Part shown: piece by piece, positions 9,233-21,147 of the stretch
Layout: every line of letters starts with the position of its first letter
Numbering within the stretch: position 1 is the first letter of the stretch
Assembly (NCBI RefSeq): GCF_024918955.1
Contig: NZ_CP103423.1
Span: 248,001-312,000 of the forward strand
Reading direction: 5' to 3'
Source: Mesomycoplasma molare
GTDB lineage: Bacteria > Bacillota_I > Bacilli_A > Mycoplasmatales > Metamycoplasmataceae
Length of the DNA: 64,000 nt
The notes under the pieces: generated by a model
The model's database searches: none
Told to the model about the DNA's origin: nothing
Seen by the model: the letters and a program-made list of their open reading frames with translations, nothing else
Translations under genes and position numbers: made by a program

Positions 9233-9240
<8 letters not shown>
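8857..9240 (+). CDS. Small single-pass membrane protein coupled to the C39 exporter
   Basis: I do not recognise a family. The 127-residue protein starts at a TTG inside the end of the exporter gene (14-base overlap), which suggests translational coupling and a shared job. It has one N-terminal membrane helix (residues 8-25, ISCVLLLLFIISLFLI) and a remaining extracellular part of beta-rich character. The single-anchor plus exposed domain plan is like that of the accessory (membrane-fusion-type) proteins of peptide exporters, but much shorter than HlyD/LcnD. Its end overlaps the end of metG on the other strand by eight bases. Confidence 0.7.
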
Positions 9241-10783
<1,543 letters not shown>

Positions 10784-11551
10784 TTATTTTTTTTTAGGTT
10801 TATATAAAGATTTAGTTTCTTCACGATATTCATGCCGATTCTTGTCTTCTAAGTGAAGATAAATATTTTTTTCAAAATGAGTTCCTCAACCTGATTGAAA
10901 TCTTGACTCAATTAAAATAAATTTTGGATTTTCATTTTCTCTTGGAAAAACAAATTGAATTCTTTTCGGTTCAAAGTTATATTTTCTTAATAATTCACAA
11001 CAATCTACCATTCTTTCTATGGGTAAAACAAAACTTAAATACCCTTTTTCTTTAATTATTTTAGAACTTCCGAAAATAATTTGTTCCAAATTTAAAGCTA
11101 TTTCATGAGTTGCAATTAACATTTCTTTATTACTTGTTAATCTAGGTAAGTTTTTATCTGTTTTATAAAATGGAGGATTACATACTATAGCATCATATTT
11201 TTTGAGTTGTTTTTTATTGTGCTCTTTATAAAATAAATTAAAATCACCTAAAATAGGGTTAATTTGTATATTTTTGTTGTTGTGAGAAATATTTTTAATA
11301 GCCAATTCATATGCTTTTTCTTGTATTTCTAGAGCATCTATTTTTATATTTTCATCTCTATCTGAAATGAAAATTGATAAGGCAGCATTATTTGTTCCTA
11401 TTTCTAAAATTCTTTTAGTTTTGCTATTTATTGTGATAAAGTTACCCAATAAAATAGTATCAACAGAATAATTAAACATACTTTTGTCTTGATAGATATA
11501 TAGATTTGAATCATAACCAAGAGAATTTAAAACGATTTTTCTTTCTTTCAT
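10784..11551 (-). CDS. tRNA(1)(Val) (adenine37-N6)-methyltransferase-like protein
   Basis: The 255-residue protein is a class I SAM-dependent methyltransferase of the YfiC/TrmN6 family: SAM-binding ILEIGTNNAALSIF (about residues 49-62), and the amino-methylating motif NPPF (about residue 127, VCNPPFYK). Family members methylate A37 of one tRNA or act as related N6-adenine methylases. One TGA near the C-terminus (SGWGTHF) is Trp; the tail is basic (KPKKK). It begins two bases after the pncB stop and is part of the pncB-trmN6-metG operon. Confidence 0.85.
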
Positions 11552-11553
11552 GT

Positions 11554-12549
11554 TTATAACTTGATTAATCTTGAATTATAGGAATATTTTCTTCCTTCTT
11601 TAGCAAGTAATTTTCCATTTATTTTTGTTGCGTCAGCACTAAAAGTGTTGTTTATAGTTAACATAAATTCTCCAACACCGTAAGAATCTACAGGAGTATT
11701 TAATTTTTCAAATTCTTTAATTTTTTCAGGAGTAAATCCAGAAGAAACAATTATTTTGACATGTTTTCCACCATTTTCATCCAATGCTTTTCTTAAATTT
11801 TTAATTTGATTAGGTGTAACTCCGAATTCATTTTCATTATTTGTAAACATTTTATCTCTAATAGCTTTAGATGTATCAACTCTAACTCCGTAAAGTTTTT
11901 CTTTGAATTCATTTAAAACAGCCAAAGAATCTTTTATAACATCATTATGAAAATCAACTAGAGCAATAAGTGGTTCATTTGGGAAAAGTTCAAGATAGAA
12001 TTTCATAACTTTTACTAAATCACCTTCAAAATTTTGAATTAAAGCATGAGGTATGGAACCGAAAACAACTTCTTCTCTACCTCTTGCACCTGCGTTTGTT
12101 GAGTGGGATTTTATTCCAGCTAATTCAACAGCTATACCATCTCTTTCTTGGTTTGAATAGTGATCGGAGCGATCCCCCATAAATACTATTTCTTTATTCG
12201 GCGCAGCATCAATACATCTTTTTGCATTTGTAGCTATAGAAGTACTTCTAGCTAAAACTCCATCTATTATTCCTTCATAAATACCAAAATATTTATATTC
12301 TCCTTCAAGTTCTAAAACAACTTCTTTATTGTTTATTATTGATCCTTCTGGTAAATATTTAATAGAGTATTTTGAAGTATCAGTATTATTTTTCAATAAT
12401 TCTAATGCTTCGTTCATTCCTCCAAGTATTGAATTATCATGTCTTTGAAAAAATTGTAAGGTAACAATAGAATTTGGATTAAATTTTTCAATTATTTCTT
12501 TAGCTTTAAAAAAGTAATTTGCTGCATAATAATCTAATTTTTTTTTCAT
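11554..12549 (-). CDS. pncB: Nicotinate phosphoribosyltransferase
   Basis: The enzyme makes nicotinate mononucleotide from nicotinate and PRPP, the entry step for NAD in organisms without de novo synthesis. Diagnostic segments are LQFFQRHDNSILGG near the N-terminus, the phosphate-binding and active-site part VFMGDRSDHYSN and IKSHSTNAGARG, ALVDFHNDV, YGVRVDTS and IIVSSGFTPEKI. The 331-residue length matches the short archaeal/mollicute-type form rather than the 400-490-residue forms. A Shine-Dalgarno (AAGAGGAAA) precedes the ATG, and an FMN riboswitch lies 41 bases further upstream. It is the first gene of the operon with trmN6 and metG. Confidence 0.92.
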   Translation of the reverse strand: MKKKLDYYAANYFFKAKEIIEKFNPNSIVTLQFFQRHDNSILGGMNEALELLKNNTDTSKYSIKYLPEGSIINNKEVVLELEGEYKYFGIYEGIIDGVLARSTSIATNAKRCIDAAPNKEIVFMGDRSDHYSNQERDGIAVELAGIKSHSTNAGARGREEVVFGSIPHALIQNFEGDLVKVMKFYLELFPNEPLIALVDFHNDVIKDSLAVLNEFKEKLYGVRVDTSKAIRDKMFTNNENEFGVTPNQIKNLRKALDENGGKHVKIIVSSGFTPEKIKEFEKLNTPVDSYGVGEFMLTINNTFSADATKINGKLLAKEGRKYSYNSRLIKL

Positions 12550-12590
12550 TTTCCTCTTTTCTTATTAAGTTTCACTGAAAAATTAAGTAT

Positions 12591-12721
12591 AACATTTAGT
12601 AATATCTATATTCAGACTTTACTGTCGGTCCAGGAATTCCACCTGCTCATGCTCTAAGAGTACGATGACTATTACATCCGGTTGGGAAACTAACCCAGTC
12701 AGGAAACTACAAACAAATGTT
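12591..12721 (-). promoter_or_regulatory. FMN riboswitch (RFN element) upstream of pncB
   Basis: On the minus strand the 131 bases contain the conserved core of the RFN element: CUGGGU...CCCAACCGG (5' part), then CAGGUGGAAUUCCUGG, ACCGACAGU and AAAGUCUG in the expected order. The closing helix P1 is visible as AACAUUU (5' end) pairing with AAAUGUU (3' end), and GUAGU pairs with AUUAC further in. Known FMN riboswitches reduce expression of riboflavin synthesis or uptake genes when FMN is bound. Here the gene 41 bases downstream is pncB, an NAD precursor gene. I see no clear terminator hairpin between the aptamer and the ATG, so translational control is more likely. Confidence 0.85.
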
Positions 12722-12805
12722 TGCTATAAAATTTTACTAAATATTTGTATAAAAAACTCCATTTTAATAAAAAATACCTAAATTTTTATTTTTTAAAGAC
12801 AAAAT

Positions 12806-12829
12806 AAAAAAATGCATATAGCATTTTTA
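12806..12829 (-). terminator. Hairpin terminator of the M42 aminopeptidase operon
   Basis: AAATGC and GCATTT form the stem around ATATA, and the minus strand continues with a U-rich run. The stem overlaps the stop codon of the preceding gene. Confidence 0.7.
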
Positions 12830-13921
12830 TTTGTATTGAATTGATTCGAAAGTTTTTTGATCAAAAGCTTTTAGAAATTCTACCATTAAATTTATTAAAG
12901 CTTCCATATCAAATAATGATGCAACGCCTAATGGAGAATGAAGGTATCTTTGCGGTATTGATAAACTGATTGTAGGAACTCCGCCTTTACCATATTGTAA
13001 TTCCGCTGCATCAGTTCCACCACCTTGTGCAACATATTTATAAACAGGGATGTTGTGTTTTTTAGCAATATCTGTTAGGATTTTTACTAATTTTGGATCC
13101 ATCATTGTTTCGTAATCTTGAATGTTTATAGCCACTCCTAAACCTAATTTTGGATCTCCTTTTATTGCTCCATCTGTATCATGAGAAGCACCTGTATCAA
13201 TTGCAAAAGCTATATCTGGTTCTATTAAAGATACAGAAGTTTTAGCACCTCTAGTACCAACTTCTTCTTGAACTGTTCCAACAAAATATGGTCTATTTGG
13301 AAGTTTTTGATCTTTTAATCTATTAATAATTTGATCTAAAACAGTTACTCCTGCTCTATTATCCATAGATTTTCCCGCAACTAAATCAGAGTTGTAAAGT
13401 CTAAAAGTTTCACCATGCATTAAAATTCTATCACCAGGTTCAATTCCTTGTTCTTCTGCTTCTTTTTTATCTTTAAAACCGAAGTCAACAAATAAATCTT
13501 TTGTTGTCATTGCTTTGGAAATTTTTTCTCTTTCCATTATGTGAATTGAAGTGTGGCCAAAAATTCCGTAAAATTCTTTTCCACTTGAAGCAATTAATTT
13601 TGCTTTAGTTCCAACAACAACTGTTGGTCACAATCCTCCAATTGGTGAAACTTTAATTTGACCATTATCTAAAATATCTAAAACAGCATAACCTACTTCA
13701 TCCATGTGTGCTGCTAACATAATTTTCGGACCGCTTGTGTGACCTTTTTTTGTCATTATTAATGAACCGAATCTATCTCTAGAATATTCTACATTAGCAT
13801 CTTTTGTGTTGTTTTTTAATGCTTCAACAACATTATCTTCGTAACGAGAAACCCCTTCAATTTCCATATATTCTTTTAATCTAGAAAAAACTAATTCAGT
13901 ATATTTTTTATCTCTTTCCAT
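12827..13921 (-). CDS. M42 family aminopeptidase (copy 2)
   Basis: The 364-residue metallopeptidase belongs to the M42 glutamyl aminopeptidase/endoglucanase-like family, which removes N-terminal residues from peptides in the cytoplasm. Metal ligands and catalytic residues are all visible: AAHMDEVG (His), SMDNRAG (Asp), VQEEVG (Glu pair), an Asp in IDTGASHD, and RYLHSPLG (His). One TGA after GGL encodes Trp (GGLWPTVVVG). It is the downstream member of a tandem pair with the gene at 13934; the pair shares long nearly identical stretches. For a wall-less parasite living on imported peptides, paired aminopeptidases make sense. Confidence 0.92.
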
Positions 13922-13933
13922 TTTTTATTTCCT

Positions 13934-15019
13934 TTATTTATATTGTATTTTATTATATTCTTTTTCGTTCATATTTTTTAAAAATTCTATTAATAATTCA
14001 GTAACGTTTTTTAAATCTTCTAGGTGACAAACACCTAAAGGAGAGTGAAGATATCTTTGAGGTATAGATATAGTTAAAGTTGCAACACCGCCTTTACCAT
14101 ATTGTAGTTCTGCTGCATCAGTTCCTCCGCCTTGAGCTAAAAATTTGTAGACTTTTATATTTTTTTCTTTAGCTAATTTGTATATATAATCAACAAGTTT
14201 TGGATCCATCATTGTTCCTCCATCTTGCACTCTTATAGCAACTCCATCACCAAGTTTTTGTCTTCCTTTTATAGCTCCATCTGTATCATGAGATGAAGTA
14301 GTATCAAGAGCTATGGCTATATCTGGGTTTATATATGAAACAGAGGTTTTAGCACCTCTAGTACCAACTTCTTCTTGAACTGTTCCAACAAAATATGGTC
14401 TATTTGGAAGTTTTTCATCTTTAAGACTGTTAATAATAAAATCTAAAACAGTTACTCCTGCTCTATTATCCATAGATTTTCCTACAACTAAATCGGAGTT
14501 GTAAAGTCTAAAAGTTTCACCGTGCATTAAAATTCTATCACCAGGTTCAATTCCTTGTTCTTCTGCTTCCTTTTTATCTTTAAAACCGAAGTCAACAAAT
14601 AAATCTTTTGTTGTCATTGCTTTGGAAATTTTTTCTCTTTCCATTATGTGAATTGAAGTGTGACCAAAAATTCCGTAAAATTCTTTTCCACTTGAAGCAA
14701 TTAATTTTGCTTTAGTTCCAACAACAACTGTTGGTCATATACCGCCAATTGCTGCTACTTTAATTTGACCATTATCTAAAATATCTAAAACAGCATAACC
14801 TACTTCATCCATGTGCGCACTTATCATAATTTTAGGTCCGTTGTTATGATCTTTTTTTGTTACAATTAATGAACCAAAATTATCATATTCATAGTTTAAA
14901 TTTTTACTATTTGTATTCTTTATGATAGCTTTCGCTACATTATCTTCGTAACGAGAAACACCTTCAATTTCCATATATTCTTTTAATCTTTTGAATATAT
15001 CTTCTTTATTAAAATTCAT
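13934..15019 (-). CDS. M42 family aminopeptidase (copy 1)
   Basis: This 361-residue paralogue has the same M42 signature residues (SAHMDEVG, SMDNRAG, VQEEVG, LDTTSSHD, RYLHSPLG). I chose the ATG at 15019 because AAAGGATAAA precedes it at the right distance; an in-frame upstream ATG at 15064 lies inside the neighbouring gene. It starts 11 bases after the stop of the gene at 15030-15719. The central part, about 13360-13640 in copy 2 and 14467-14747 here, is almost identical in DNA, while the ends differ, which points to gene conversion. Substrate preferences may differ, because the segments around the metal sites are not identical (GDPKLGLG versus GRQKLGDG). Confidence 0.92.
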
Positions 15020-15029
15020 TTTATCCTTT

Positions 15030-15719
15030 CTATGTAATTTTGTTGTTTTTTGCGATTTTATCAATCAATTGATTAAAACTATCTATTTCTTTATTTTGTA
15101 AAAATCAAATATTGTCAAAAAGCAGTTCTTTAGCTTTGAAAATTAATAACTCACATAATTCTTTGTTATTTGAATATTTTTTATCTATATAATTGACTAT
15201 TTTTGTTAAAAAACTAAAATAAAGATCATTATATTTTTGCATATCAAACTTCTTGATTTCATTTTCTATTTTTAGAAACAAAAATATTTTAGGTTTCTTT
15301 TGCATTATTTCGCAAAAAATAAATTTTTTATCTTCTTCTTTTGTTTTACTATCATTAAAAAAGAATTCAATTTCTTTCTTAAATTTTATAAAATTTAAGT
15401 TTTCTAAAGCGCTACTAATTTTATCTAAATAGGAAATTTCGTTTGTTTTATAATAGAGATTTAAAAAATAAATAATTTTATCGAAATTGACATTACTTTT
15501 TTTCCGTTTTATTATCTTAAAATTTTTTTCTTCGTTTTCAGAAATCAAATCTTCTACTTTCGATTTTAGGAAAGATAATTTTTCTTCAAAAAACGAAGGC
15601 ATTCAAATTTTATTAAGTTCTATATTTATATGCATCAACGATTCTTGATATTTTTTTTGCTCTATTAAATCTTCTATTTCTTCTATTATTTGAATATAAA
15701 TATTATAATTTTTTGACAT
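15030..15719 (-). CDS. Small helical protein of unknown function (possible DUF3196)
   Basis: The 229-residue protein is nearly all helical, charged and soluble, without signal peptide or membrane helix. Two TGA codons encode Trp (NKIWMPSFF near residue 40 and NIWFLQN near the C-terminus), so the start at 15719 adds an N-terminal helix pair before the in-frame ATG at 15602. The pattern of paired helices, beginning with QKKYQESLMHINIEL, is TPR-like and resembles the mollicute DUF3196 family; that match is from memory and weak. It sits between rplS, from which it is separated by a hairpin terminator, and the M42 pair, which follows after 10 bases. Confidence 0.6.
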
Positions 15720-15732
15720 TTTATTCTTAATA

Positions 15733-15774
15733 ATAATAAAAATATAGATGTAAAAAATCTATATTTTTATTATT
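15733..15774 (-). terminator. Hairpin terminator of rpsP-trmD-rplS
   Basis: AAAATATAGAT and ATCTATATTTT pair, flanked by A-rich and T-rich arms, directly after the rplS stop on the minus strand. Confidence 0.7.
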
Positions 15775-15775
15775 T

Positions 15776-16132
15776 CTATTTTTTATTTCTAATTTCTTTA
15801 AGTCTTGCAGATTTACCTTTTCTATCTCTCATGTAGTAAAGTTTAGCTCTTCTAACTTTATTAGAACGAAGAACTTCTATTGAAGAAATGGTTGGTGAAT
15901 TTACAGGGAATGTTCTTTCTACACCTATACCATATGACATTTTTCTAACTGTAAATGTTTCTCTTGTTCCTGAATTTTTCATAGCAATAACTAAACCTTC
16001 AAAAATTTGAATTCTTTCTTTATTACCTTCTTTAATTCTTACGTGAACTTTAACGTTATCCCCTTGTTTAAAACTAGGTAAATCATTTCTTAATTGAGAA
16101 CTTTCTACAATTTGCATTAATTTATTTTGCAT
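15776..16132 (-). CDS. rplS: 50S ribosomal protein L19
   Basis: The 118-residue protein matches L19, which sits at the interface of the large and small subunits. Typical segments are [40 protein letters not shown] and [19 protein letters not shown] at the C-terminus. Its start overlaps the end of trmD by 11 bases. It is the third gene of the rpsP-trmD-rplS operon. Confidence 0.95.
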   Translation of the reverse strand: MQNKLMQIVESSQLRNDLPSFKQGDNVKVHVRIKEGNKERIQIFEGLVIAMKNSGTRETFTVRKMSYGIGVERTFPVNSPTISSIEVLRSNKVRRAKLYYMRDRKGKSARLKEIRNKK

Positions 16133-16796
16133 TTTTAATCCTTTCTAAAATATCAGGTCTATTTTTTTTAGTTTTTTCTAACTGTTTTTCTTTTTTTCAT
16201 TCTTCTATTTTTTTATGGTGACCACTAAAAAGAACTTCAGGAACAAGCATTCCTTTATAATCTCTTGGTCTAGTGTATTGTGGATAATCTAATAAATCGT
16301 TTTCAAAAGAATCATTTAAATGCGATTCTTCTTTAATAACGCCTTTAACTAATCTAATAATTGAATCGGCTATTATCATTGCAGGTAATTCACCACCTGT
16401 TAAAACATAATCTCCAATAGAAATTTCTTCATCTATTAAATAATCAATTATTCTCTCATCAAATCCTTCATATCTACCGGCGATGATTGTTATTTCTTTT
16501 TCGTTTGATAACTCTCTAGCCTTTTTTTGTGTAAAAACACTACCTTGTGGAGACATTATTATTTTTTTACCACCAACTGTTTTTAATGCTAGATCAATTG
16601 GTTCAATTTGTAATAACATACCATGACCACCACCATAAATTTGATCATCTACTTTTTTGTGTTTATTTTTCGAAAAATCTCTGATATCAACAATATTGAT
16701 TTCAATTATTCCCTTTTCTATCGCTTTAGCAATAATTGATTCTTGTTTGAAAATTTCAAAATAATTCGGAAATAAAGTTAAAAAATTTATTTTCAT
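16122..16796 (-). CDS. trmD: tRNA (guanine37-N1)-methyltransferase
   Basis: TrmD methylates G37 of tRNAs with a G at position 36, which prevents +1 frameshifting. The SPOUT-fold signature is complete: [12 protein letters not shown] at the start, [41 protein letters not shown] (the trefoil-knot SAM site) and YPQYTRP. One TGA (EEWKKEK) extends the protein to 224 residues; a standard-code reading would lose the last 25. It overlaps rplS. Confidence 0.95.
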
Positions 16797-16802
16797 TTTA
16801 GA

Positions 16803-17060
16803 TTATTTTTTTGATTCAGAAAATTCTTTTCAAATTGATTCTTTTTTTAATAATCTTTTAACTGTATCAGTAGGAACAGCACCGATATTTAATCATTTTA
16901 AAATTAATTCTTTTTCTAATTTTAGATCTTTTGAAGTTGGATTATAGTGTCCCAATACCTCTATAAATCTTCCATCTCTTGGAGCTCTTGCGTCTGCAGC
17001 AACAACTTTATAAATAGGGTTAAATTTATTCCCTAAACGTTTTAATCTAATTTTAACCAT
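16803..17060 (-). CDS. rpsP: 30S ribosomal protein S16
   Basis: The 85-residue protein [20 protein letters not shown] with [13 protein letters not shown] and YNP is S16, an assembly protein of the small subunit. Two Trp residues near the end are TGA codons (LKWLNIGA and SIWKEFS), which hides it under the standard code. It is the first gene of the operon with trmD and rplS and has AAAGGATAAA before its ATG. Confidence 0.95.
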
Positions 17061-17134
17061 TTTATCCTTTCTTAAAATTGTATTTTCTATTTAAAATTTG
17101 TAGTTTTAATATAAATTACAAAATAATAAAATAA

Positions 17135-17162
17135 AGTATATCATTTTTTTTATTAATGTCAA
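17135..17162 (-). promoter_or_regulatory. Promoter of rpsP-trmD-rplS
   Basis: On the minus strand TTGACA (17162-17157) is followed after 16 bases by TATACT (17140-17135), an almost perfect vegetative promoter about 75 bases before the rpsP start. Confidence 0.75.
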
Positions 17163-17221
17163 GTAAAAATGCTTGACACTTATAATTTTTATTTAGAAAA
17201 CAATTGAAAGTTTATTATTTA

Positions 17222-20200
17222 TTATTTTTTGTCTCCTATATATCCATTGACAAATGATTCTAATACAACTTGCAATCTAGTTTTGTCTTTTTGGAATTTA
17301 TCTTTAGAACTAAGTTTATTTAAATCGTATAAATAGAAGATTATATTATCGTTTTTAAAGTTATATTCACTAACTCCAAAAAATCCTCTGGTATCTTCAC
17401 CACCAAAATATCAATCATTAAATTTTAAGTTTTTATTTGTATCTTCTTTTATTCCTAATTTTCCTTTGATAATTGAAGAAAAAATAGGATTTTGTTTATC
17501 TTCTTCTGAAATTGCTCCATCCTGAATAGCCTTATTTATTCCTCAATTTATAAGCGCTACAACATCATACCCAGCAAAGCCAGTGAATGAAGATCAATAA
17601 ACAGTTGTATTAATTTCTTTTTGATGTCTTATTTTTCAATGCAATAGAGTGAATAATCTATATCCGGCTTTATAAGTCTCGGTATCTTTATAAAGTGTTG
17701 ATTCAGTTATTTCATTGTTTTTTACTTTATTTACAAAATCTTTATAAATAGGTGTAAATATGTAAGAAACTATTTCTCCTAATTTATTAGCTAATTCAAT
17801 AGTTCCAATATCTTTAGAATAGTAAATATTTCCAAAAAGAATTCCACTTTCTTGATCGGCATTTTCTAGTAAACTATAGATTCCTGTTTTGTTATTAATA
17901 TCTGATGCTTCAAAAATTCTATTAACAAATTTTACAAAAACATTTGATTCTATAGAATTAATTAAAGATTTTAAAAAAGGTAATTTTGTAAATGCTTTTG
18001 AGAATAAAATTTCTAATTTATTTTCAACATCAGGAGTTTGATTTAATAATTCAAATAAAGCCGATTTAATCAATGACTTTGTTAAAATATTGATTAATTC
18101 AACAAAATTGCTATAGTTGTTTTCTTCTTTTTTAAGTTCAACAAAAATTTGATTTACTGCATTTAAAAATTCTTCTGAATTTAATACTGTTTTAAATAAA
18201 GGATCAATAATTTTCTTTAAAATTTCTTTGTCTTGTTGTTCGTCAAAGTTTATTTTTTTGCTTTTTAATGCAAATAATAAAAAGTCTATAATTTTATCAT
18301 TATTATCTTTATATAAAGTTAGAATAAAGTCTTTTATTTTAAGTTTAATATTGGTATTTTCACTTTTATTTAACTCGTTTACTGAGTATTTTGTAAATTT
18401 TATAATAAGTTCTTTAAATGAAACTAAATTTTGAAATTGCTCAATGTTTTCTGTATAAGATTTTAAAAACAGATTTATAAATGGATCTAAATTTTCTTCT
18501 TCTAATAAAGTATTAATAGAAGAATTTATATTAAATTTTAAAAGAGAATTATTGTTTAAATTATTTACTTTTTCATTAATAAAATTTTCTAAATTTTTTC
18601 TTTGTGATAAAAGCATTTTCTTTATAAGAGAAACTGCAAGTATTTTAAAGTTACTAATTAATTCATTTTTAGTTTCTAAGTTTTTTTCGCTATTTATAAG
18701 ATCATTTAAAGTCTTGGAAAAAATACCAAAAATAGAAGTTAAATTTTCTGTTGTAAAAAGTTCTTCTTTTATTTTTTTATAAATATTATCAAAACTTAGA
18801 TTATTATTTTTTTCTAAGTCACTTAAGATGTTTTCTAATTTTGAATAAGTTTTATAGATAAGTTCAGATTTAACTAAATTAACTTGTAATTTCTTGATAA
18901 AGAAAGAATCATTATATTTTAAGAAATTTAAAAGTTTTTCTGAAGGATCTAAAAATGTAATAAATTCACTTGAAAAAATAGCGTTTATTACATTATCAAC
19001 TATTCCTTCGTTCATGTTTGTAAGACCGATAATTCTTTTTCCATAATTATCTTTTGATCTTATTGATTCTTTTTCTTGCTCAAATGAGTATAGTGTATTT
19101 AAGTATTCTTTTGAAGAATTTCCAAAAATATCTTCTAATTTATCTGATGTTTCTATTTGATATTCAAAATCTAAATTATCACTTGAAACGAATTTATCAT
19201 TAAAATCATATTTATAATAAGGTTCTTTAAAATCTTTATATTTATTAGTAATTTTTAAATATATATCCATAGCCATTTTTTTATAAGCTTTTGTGTTTGG
19301 GTGAATATCTAAAAATAAAGATATTAACTCATTTTTATTTAATTCTCAATATTCTTGGTTATAAGAATTTATATAATTTATATTATTTTTTCTTGCGATA
19401 TTTTCAATTGTATTATTTATTGAAGACAAAATAAAATCACTTATTTTTTGGTTTTTTAATGTCTCGGAATTTATAAATTTTAAAGCCATATCGTCAATTA
19501 ATTTTTTTAGTTTCAGTAAAGGCATCGGATATGAAATTAAGTTTATATTTGTTTTAGGTGCTATAACTTTTAAATTTGATAAAAAAAGATTTAATCTTTC
19601 TGTTATTTTTTCTTGACTTAACTTTAAAATTTTTTCTAGGTTGTTAGAAAAATAATTTAAAATATTTGAATTTTTATTTTCTAAATTAGAAATTATCTCC
19701 TTTATATTTAACTCCTTCAGAGATTCGAAAAAAGTATGGAAAAAATCGTTTGCTCCTAAAGTTATGGTAACAAAATTTGAATTTTTTAATTGATTTTTAA
19801 TTTCTTTTCCTAATTCAAGATAATTTTCACCAAAAAAAGTTTTTAAATGTTTATCTTCTTTTCGAACTTCTTCTTCATTAAGAAAACCTAATAAAAGATT
19901 AAAATCTAATATTGTCGCCCCTGAAACTGCGTAATTTTTAAAATTTTCTATTCTATTATTGTCTTTGTTTAAAATTCTTGCTAAAAATGATGAAAAAGAT
20001 AATCCTGTTATGGTATTTCCATTTTTTTCTCCCGGATAATCTTTATCTAAAGTTCCATCAAAACCTGCACTAATAGAATCACCTAAAGATATATAATTAA
20101 TTTTTTGATTTAGGTCTATAAAATTATTTGATTTTTTTCTTAATTCTTTTTTATTTTGTAATTCTATATCATTATTTTTATTATTATTTATTTCGTAATC

Positions 20201-20308
20201 TTCTATTTCTTGATTTATATTTGAATTACAAGAAATAGAAGAAAATAAAGGCAAATTTATTATTGAAAAATAAAAAATTTTTTTTAAAATACTTATGTTT
20301 TTTTTCAT
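17222..20308 (-). CDS. GDSL/SGNH-family lipoprotein with long C-terminal extension
   Basis: The 1028-residue lipoprotein starts with a lysine-rich signal peptide and lipobox ending SSISC (Cys about residue 27). The SGNH hydrolase blocks follow: ISLGDSISAGFDG (block I, Ser about residue 77), a Gly in block II, TLGANDFF (block III, Asn) and DIHPNTKAYK (block V, Asp and His, about residue 335), so the catalytic Ser-Asp-His are kept. Two TGA codons (YNQEYWEL and LLHWKIRH) join what look like separate open frames. After the lipase/esterase domain a further roughly 690 residues, mostly charged helices, have no recognisable family; ordinary GDSL enzymes end near 300-350 residues. ATG at 20308 is preferred over an in-frame GTG at 20314 because of the AAGGAAG spacing. 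It probably hydrolyses host or membrane lipid esters at the cell surface. Confidence 0.82.
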
Positions 20309-20429
20309 TTTCACTTCCTTTTTTGCTACTTATTATAAAATAAAATTATTAAGAAAAAACATTTTTCAAAAATAAATTTTATTATTAAAATTTTATAAAT
20401 TAGTTTATATGTAAAGAGGGGTTAAATAT

Positions 20430-20969
20430 ATGAAAAAAATAAAAAAGACTTTGTTTATAGTAGCTTCTTCATTAACTATGTTTAGTATAGTTTCTTGCGG
20501 AACATCATTACCTTCTCAAACTGGAGAAAATAGTCAACTAAGAAAAACGAATCAATTTATAAATTTTCAAGAGTATGGTATACCTAAAAAAGAAAATATA
20601 AAAATTAGAACATTGCTTTTTCCTGCTGCAAGGTCAGAAAACAAATTAGATTCAGAAGGATTTTTTAATTTTCGTCTTCATCATTCTCCCGTAAATGGAG
20701 TTACAGGAGAATGAACTGCCTTTGCAACAGAAGTAAAATCATTAAAAGATAATACGCTAGTAGAACCGATAATTGTAAAAAAAGCTATAACTAAGGCTGA
20801 AAGTAACGCAGAATTTCCTTTAAAATTTACATGAAATTTAGAAGCAGAAAAACTTGAAGAAGGAAAAATTTATACATTTATTTTTTGAAAAAATGATGGG
20901 ACAGAAAAAATAGTTTTTCAAGATAAACATATAAAAGAAAGTAATGACACTTTCGAAGCAAAAAAATAA
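20430..20969 (+). CDS. Small lipoprotein
   Basis: The 179-residue protein has a classical mollicute lipoprotein signal (MKKIKKTLFIVASSLTMFS and a lipobox ending IVSC, Cys at about residue 23). AAAGAGGGG precedes the ATG. The mature part is beta-rich with three TGA-encoded Trp (GEWTAF, FTWNLEAEK, IFWKNDG). No known family is recognised. It is transcribed divergently from the GDSL lipoprotein and ends 178 bases before the DUF31 protease gene. Confidence 0.8.
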
Positions 20970-21147
20970 TTTTATATAAATTTAAATGCTATTTTTTAGA
21001 TTTTTAGTTTTTAAAAAGTGATTAAAATTATAAAAAAATAACTTTTTTAAATTTGAAATATTTATATTTTTGTAAAAAATTTATTTAATTTATAATTAAA
21101 TATACTAAAAAAATATTTAAAATCTAATAGCATAAAGGAAACAAAAA

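Noticed and set aside
12591-12721. Element read as SRP RNA, RNase P RNA or T-box
   Set aside because: It lacks the GGAAGCAGCC-type SRP loop and the RNase P and T-box consensus sequences, while the full series of RFN core segments is present.
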